Part shown: positions 58,775 to 64,000 of the stretch, piece by piece
How positions within the stretch are numbered: the first letter of the stretch is position 1
Layout: every line of letters begins with the position of its first letter
Assembly (NCBI GenBank): GCA_021234155.1
Contig: JAJEKV010000036.1
Coordinates: 13,407,426 to 13,471,425 of the forward strand
Source of the DNA: Isoetes taiwanensis
Lineage: Eukaryota > Streptophyta > Lycopodiopsida > Isoetales > Isoetaceae
Length of the DNA: 64,000 nucleotides
Direction of reading: 5' to 3'
The notes under the pieces: generated by a model
The model's database searches: none
The model's input: only the letters and a program-made list of their open reading frames with translations
What the model was told of the DNA's origin: nothing
Translations under genes and position numbers: made by a program

Positions 58775-58900
58775 CCAATTTTTGAGTATTCTCCCTACAA
58801 TATAGTACTTGGGTCGCCATTTTTTGTTGTGTGTTAATATAAACGTGCCACGTGGCATTCCTCTCCATTGCAGAATGGTACAATGCGGAGTTATATAATC
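58775..58900. repeat. Terminal fragment of the ACAATATAGTACTTGGG MITE family
   Basis: CCAATTTTT...CTCCCTACAATATAG at the left end, then GTACTTGGGTCGCCATTTTT and a CCACGTGGCATTC...CATTGCAGAATGG block that is the inverse of 11050-11085. The other end of this copy is not present. Confidence 0.6.
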
Positions 58901-59409
58901 TCAGGTCAAGTGTATTCTGGGGTCCGATTAAAATTGATTGGACACCTATGCTCTGATGCTAAGAGTAATGTGCGGTGGGTGACACCCGCTAAAAATACAT
59001 TTTCTTGATATTTCATAGGTATAGAATAAGTGGTCCGTTATGGATAGAACCTTCTTCTAGGGACTGGTTATATTAGTCTCTTGGATGAGTTATTATTTGG
59101 TCCTAAGTTTTTATTGTAGCCCTTTAAAACTTGTTAAAAGCAATTTGCAATGGCATATGCTTGGAACTCTAAGACTTATTGCAGTAAGGTTTGCAGGATT
59201 TAATGAACATTAATTTTACGATGGACCATGGGGCATGAATACCTGCTCTTAAATTATATGGCATATCGGTTGTGTTTCACCATGGATAGCAAGGAGATTA
59301 AGTTGTTATTTTTAATAGTTCACTGTGGTTAGAACCTTCTAGGGCTGATTATATTATTGGTAGCCGCACTTGGATGCCCTTGTTTGTGATAATAAGGCAT
59401 AACACTAGA
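58901..59409. other. No gene recognised
   Basis: Ordinary AT-rich sequence with no convincing coding signal. Confidence 0.45.
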
Positions 59410-59600
59410 CTGTTATCCGCCTTAACAACCTGGGCCCGAGAGTTTTATGTTGATTTTGTGGTGGTTTTATGTAAGTTTCCATAACATGCTGGGTGTTCAT
59501 GGTCATTTGGCATAACAAACGAACCAAGCTGTTATCCGCCTTAACAAACTGGGCCCGAGAGTTTTATGTTGAATTTGTGGTGGTTTCCATAACATGCTAA
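59410..59600 (+). repeat. 119-bp tandem duplication in a LINE-like remnant
   Basis: CTGTTATCCGCCTTAACAA, GGGCCCGAGAGTTTTATG and TTGTGGTGGTTT occur at 59410-59474 and again at 59529-59590. Confidence 0.8.
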
Positions 59601-60128
59601 TGCTAAGTTCACATGGAGGAAGTGCAAAGGGCTGGCTTAAAAGTTGCTGAACTTGGACCGAGGCAAAAGTGTTTATGGCCACTTGGCGTAACAAACTAGG
59701 TCTTTATGGGTTTTTTCAATCTGTTACTAATGTGTGAGCGGTGCATTGAAACATTGGAGCACTGTTTATATTTGTGTGCAGAGCTGAGTAGTCTTATGTC
59801 CTGGCTGCATTCTCTTTTTGGAGTATCTTTGGATAGTCAGCACTTTCTTTTGGGTATTTATCCAAATCAGTGGACTGCTTCTAAAAGGATTGCATTTCAC
59901 ATGGCAAAGTCTTGGCTAATATGGAGTGTATGGAAGCGAAGGCGAAGAAAGGTCTTTTATGATAAGCGTATTTCTTCTCAGGTGGTGCTTCAAGAAATTC
60001 GTAGGAAGTTGTATAATTGCTTTCAAATCTCCAATTGGCCTGATCATATTAAAATTCCAATATGGAGTGATCATCTAAAAGTGATTGATGCTTCAGGGAC
60101 ATTTCTTACTTCTGGAAGTACTTTGTAA
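59601..60128 (+). pseudogene. LINE C-terminal (zf-RVT) fragment
   Basis: The ORF at 59706-60128 reads CERCIETLEHCLYLCAELSS, the zf-RVT zinc-binding pattern. MSWLHSLFGVSLDSQHFLLG and AFHMAKSWLIWSVWKRRRRK follow, the same segment as in the LINE fragment at 23.4 kb. Upstream, FMATWRNKLGLYGFFQS continues the domain after a frame change. No RT motif and no tail are seen. Confidence 0.75.
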
Positions 60129-60444
60129 TATTTTGAGTGTATAATATGAAGTAAATAACACCGAGTAACACCATTGCAACAAAAGGCTGATATCTTATCT
60201 TAGCTATACAACTTGATGGCCAGGTTGTTAAGGATGAGTAATTTATTTGGTTGTTTAGTTTATATAGTAAAAGGTCAACCTTACTTGTAGGTTGATGCAA
60301 TTTGGGATGGCATGGCCTAATTTGTTGTGGCAGCAATGTTGTAAATTTGTTGGGGTGATGATTGAAAGTTAGGGTTATTTTTATCCCGACGTACTTTAGG
60401 CATTTGTGGTGGTTCTTTATGGAATATTTGTTGTATTTAATTAG
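60129..60444. other. No gene recognised
   Basis: AT-rich flank between the LINE fragment and the TIR element. Confidence 0.45.
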
Positions 60445-60452
60445 ATCATATC

Positions 60453-63400
60453 CCCGGGGGTGCACACAATGGTACCGTATAAAATACGTGCGTGTACGGA
60501 AGGGGGTTTAATTTGAGGTATTTCCGTACGTATACGTACGGATGATATAGGGGTCGAAAAATGGCTAGGTACGTTAGGGGGTAGGATGCAATGGTCTACC
60601 CCCATATTTTCGTATACGTTAGGGGTACGCCCTTCTTTTTTTTTTGGTCGAGTAAACTTCGAGGGGCTCCCGATTTCGGGCGGTCTGCAGTACCACCGGA
60701 GTACCACTGAGGTTCTGGCATTCGAGAGCTCCTGGGAGCTTTTCGACATTTGGCATTAGTCTCTTTTTCCGGTCTCAGTTGCAGTATTCACCGGTATTAA
60801 GTTGCAGTATTCAGTTGCCAGATCAGTTGCAGTATTCCGGTCATTTGGTTTGGCAGGGGTTTGGCATTATTCACTTCTTCCAGTAGTGCTCCAAGTAAAT
60901 CTCATTTGGTCGGCATTTGGCATGGCACAAGAAGATACAATAAGGCCAGTGTTCATTTTTCTAGAGAAGACCTTTTCTAGTAAGCATCATTTAGTAAACA
61001 TTTTTCTAGTAAACATTTTTCTAGTAAGCATCCTTTAAGCTTTTTAGGCAAATGCAGCTTGAGGATGTGGAGCCATATAATTTTACATTTGCAAGCCTTC
61101 TCTCTGGGTGCCACAATCCATCTGAACAAGCAGAAGGTAAGTTCTTTCATGCTTGTAGCTTAGATAGTCCATTTGATACATATGCTGTTGTTAAGACTGC
61201 CCTCATAAGTTTAACTTTGTAAGCTCTCTCGATGCCTGCCAAAGCATCGAATATGTAGCTCTTCCCTACCAAGGTTTGTTTTATTTTGGCCTCCCAAAGC
61301 ACGAATATGGTCTAATGGTTTCTACCCTTTTTTGCAAATCTTGAAGCAAGCTATTGAATCTGGCCGCAATGAGGGCAACGCCCGCTCCTTCCCTTCAGTA
61401 TTTTACGTGTTATTACTTCGATCATCTTCTCATTCTCTGTTGACACCGTAGAAATATCCATAGTCTATGATCAAAAGCGAAGGAACCGATTCAAAAAAAA
61501 ACATTATTTTTAACAATGCTTTTAGAACCATTCACCGATGTAGTCTTTTCGCATATTTGCTTATCACCGTTAGTTCTGACAAATACTATTTGCAGGATTT
61601 TCATGGAGCTGGATTCGTATTGCATGACTTTCATAGAGATGAAATGGTGCTTAACAGCCTATTAAGGTTTGCTTCCTGATTTGCTTTAATATAACTAAAG
61701 CTTCGTTATGGATGGAACTCTACTTACAGTTTGTTTTCCATCTTAAGGACATCCAAGAAATGTTTTGCATTTGACAAGTAACATTTTTCAAATTTCCACG
61801 CATCATAAAAAATGCATGTATTACTCTGTTTTCAATGTTCTTGTTGTGTCTCTTGGTTTGATAATAGAGACATGTATGATCATATATCTTCCTCTTTGTA
61901 TTTCTATGACCATTTGCCAGTTCAATTCTTTCTCTTTGGTCTTGTGACTATTTGCTGGTGAATCTTGAAATCCTAAATATAGAAAATACAAGAACATAAT
62001 TTTGTTGGCTTGTGATGCCTTTGTTGTGCTGCTACCTATAGGCAAGTTGACATTACCATAGGCCATGTTTCATTTCATTAGTGCTTCTATTGCATATGCT
62101 GTCTTGTGTGGTTACAACATTTTTCTCTTTTTGTTTCTGCATAGGTTGCTGACATTGAAGATTCAGGGGACCTATTTGCCACGTTTTTTCCATGTTTTAA
62201 TGCACTCTTGTATCGAAGTTCAAATATTTGTGTTTATCATTGCAGATACAAAAGGTTTCTGCTCGAACAGTTCAAGTAGCATGAAATTCTCATGTGCATC
62301 ATGGTTGCTCCATTTTGTTTTAGCAATAGAGGGTATTTGCTAATATTTGGATGTAAATGAGTGGGAAACTAATTTGCTATAGAGTACTTGATAACTTAGC
62401 CACATTAGTTATTGGAGGCAATGCTCAAATATATTGTCTGGCTACTACCGTCTTTGCACTTTGCTACATTTGAGGTGCATATGCCACCCAATGCCACCCA
62501 TAATAAGGAACAATCATGTTTTTAGTGATTTTGGCGGATATATCTTTTATTGCAATGTTGAAGCTAAGTGTTTGTATTTTGCATTATGATATCAATTGAC
62601 CATGTTTGTTGTGATTGTTGTGATTGCAGAGAAACATTCTTAATGCTAAAGACATGGATAACATATTAAATGAAGTACACATTTGTTTGTCATGGAAGAG
62701 CAAAAACAAAGAGCATTCACAAATATCTATAGTAGAATGCAGATTTATTTAAAAGGTTGAAATGCATTAATAAACAATATCTCATGCATGCAAATCCTTC
62801 CAATGCAATAAAGTGTATCCAACACAACCTTCCGCTTATATAAAGGGCAATCCAGGAGTGACAAATTGCAAGTTAGTTGTAAATTGTAAATATGAGTTGT
62901 GGTTGGGTGATGTATGAACTTGAATACATCTATTTAGGTTATTTAATATGTGTTGCCACCATGAATGAGATATGTGTGTGTGTTCTTTTGCCAAAGATAA
63001 TATGTGCTCCTGTCTTAGATATGAAGTTTTTTTTCCAACAACTTATTGTGTAAGATTTGATGTTGTACATTACTTGCACATATCCTTTGGATATTTTGGG
63101 ACATTTTGTCTTTGTTGTTTAGTCTTTGGGGGCATTTTGTCTTTGCATATATATTTTTAAAATAATGAATTACATTGTTCTAACAATCAAGATCATGTTG
63201 CAATGAGAAGTCCTTGCCACCCAGAAAGAGCGCAAAAGCAAGATCTTGCATTTGTTAATAATCTTAAGATTGTTTTATGATTGTCCCTTGTCCACAAGTT
63301 AAACCCGAGCTAACCCTATACTGTAGCTACTTAACACTCAACTTGGTCACTCAAATAGTCAAATGTATATACAACCTGATCGAGGGCACTTGTGGACGGG

Positions 63401-63610
63401 CTTGTAGCGGCTTGTAATAAGGTGTAACTGGATTGTTTGACTGAATTTATAGAACTCAGGGTACATATATGGTAGGGGGTGTATTTTGAGTTTCTAAAAA
63501 ATTTCGTATAAGGGGGTTTTTTCGTGGGTTTTTAACCGTATAAGGGCCTTTTTCTTTAACCCTGTGCACGCACATGCCATATAGACCTTACATTAGCTGC
63601 ACCCCCCGGG
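60453..63610. mobile_element. 3158-bp TIR element with perfect 8-bp target duplication; carries PPR fragment
   Basis: The left end CCCGGGGGTGCACACAATGG and the inverted right end (CCCGGGGGGTGCAGCTAATG) match closely over about 16 bp and loosely to about 43 bp (GTGCGTG.AC shared). Direct repeats ATCATATC flank it at 60445-60452 and 63611-63618. An 8-bp duplication is known for hAT, P and the KDZ (Zisupton-like) groups, but the GC-rich terminus is not typical of hAT. Inside are four AGTTGCAGTATTC-type repeats (60777-60836), CATTTTTCTAGTAA repeats (60965-61025), a PPR fragment and about 2.3 kb with no recognised gene. No transposase was identified, so it is probably non-autonomous. Confidence 0.75.
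61035..61222 (+). pseudogene. PPR motif fragment inside the TIR element
   Basis: In frame, FKLFRQMQLEDVEPYNFTFA then SLLSGCHNPSEQAEGKFFHA and TYAVVKTALISL. The pattern L-F-x-x-M...P...T-F...L-L and G-x-x-x-H-A belongs to PLS-type PPR proteins. It ends at a TAA at 61222. The part from the Met at 61052 is 56 codons. Confidence 0.7.
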
Positions 63611-63618
63611 ATCATATC

Positions 63619-64000
63619 ATACACTCAGAAGTTTTCAATGGTACCCAATATTCTATGCATGATGACAGTTTAGGTATTCAATGGTACCTAAAGCTTTGGC
63701 ATTGGTAGTGGCACTGCGGCTCATGATCACTATGTTTGGAGCCATCCGGACACTCGTGGTGGATCGCTATATTTTGTAAGTACTTGAACATGTAATTTGC
63801 AATTCATCCTAATTATTGCCTCTATCATTTGTACTTATCAACTATTTTCTCCCATAATTTATTTTGACCTATGGTGATAGTCATTTTCATGACTCGTAAG
63901 ATCACTAGCGAGAATGATGGAGGCAAAGGTAAGCATATTTTTACATTGTGCTTGACCCTTTAATTAGGTATGTAGTTTTATGCATGGACTTTTGTTGTGT
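63619..64000 (+). other. Right edge; possible exon fragments
   Basis: GGTACC.A repeats occur near 63640 and 63683. Readings near 63700-63777 (AHDHYVWSHPDTRGGSLYF before a GTAAGT donor) and 63890-63930 (MTRKITSENDGGKG before GTAAGC) look like exon pieces. I cannot identify them, and the window ends before more context. Confidence 0.3.

Overview
This window is nuclear DNA of a land plant. It is rich in transposons, with few intact genes. Spliced nuclear genes, PPR-type pseudogenes, plant-type Ty1/copia and Ty3/gypsy elements, CACTA/MULE/hAT/PIF-like DNA elements, and a nucleus-encoded mitochondrial ribosomal protein all fit a plant with a large, repeat-filled genome. The style of the PPR and LINE remnants suggests a fern or another seed-free vascular plant. 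That placement is an inference; no single sequence here proves it.

Only three genes look intact. They are a nucleus-encoded mitochondrial ribosomal protein uL16m (33530-34087, +), a six-exon RNA polymerase subunit RPB6 gene (45849-46664, -) and a three-exon desiccation-related PCC13-62-type protein gene (57362-58635, +). Recognisable broken genes are three PPR fragments (about 20050-20455 -, 31130-32258 -, 61035-61222 +), an OSCA/CSC1-like channel pseudogene (about 48157-50990, +) with an internal tandem duplication of about 650 bp, and transposase or reverse-transcriptase remnants.

Layout: 1-3500 is a Ty1/copia element running off the left edge. 3640-10497 holds two CACTA-type 3' ends with dense subterminal repeats, a CACTA-associated gene, and a LINE inserted in a dispersed repeat. 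10500-13156 holds foldback and MITE-like elements, one with a perfect 9-bp target duplication. 13260-17915 is a tandem array of about 1.12-kb units, followed by a CpG-rich block with a recurring palindromic motif (17916-18480). 18.5-28 kb is AT-rich with retroposon remnants and microsatellites. 28.4-31.1 kb is a Ty3/gypsy element split by a long-TIR MITE. 34.7-38.8 kb is a nest of two copia elements. 38.9-45.8 kb is mostly unrecognised with foldbacks. 47-51 kb carries a PIF/Harbinger remnant and the OSCA pseudogene. 51.5-56.4 kb is a complete but frameshifted young copia element with 192-bp LTRs. 60.4-63.6 kb is a 3.16-kb TIR element with a perfect 8-bp target duplication that carries a PPR fragment.

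The three intact genes do unrelated housekeeping or stress jobs (mitochondrial translation, nuclear transcription, desiccation response) and do not form a pathway or cluster. The main story of the window is layered transposition around isolated gene islands.
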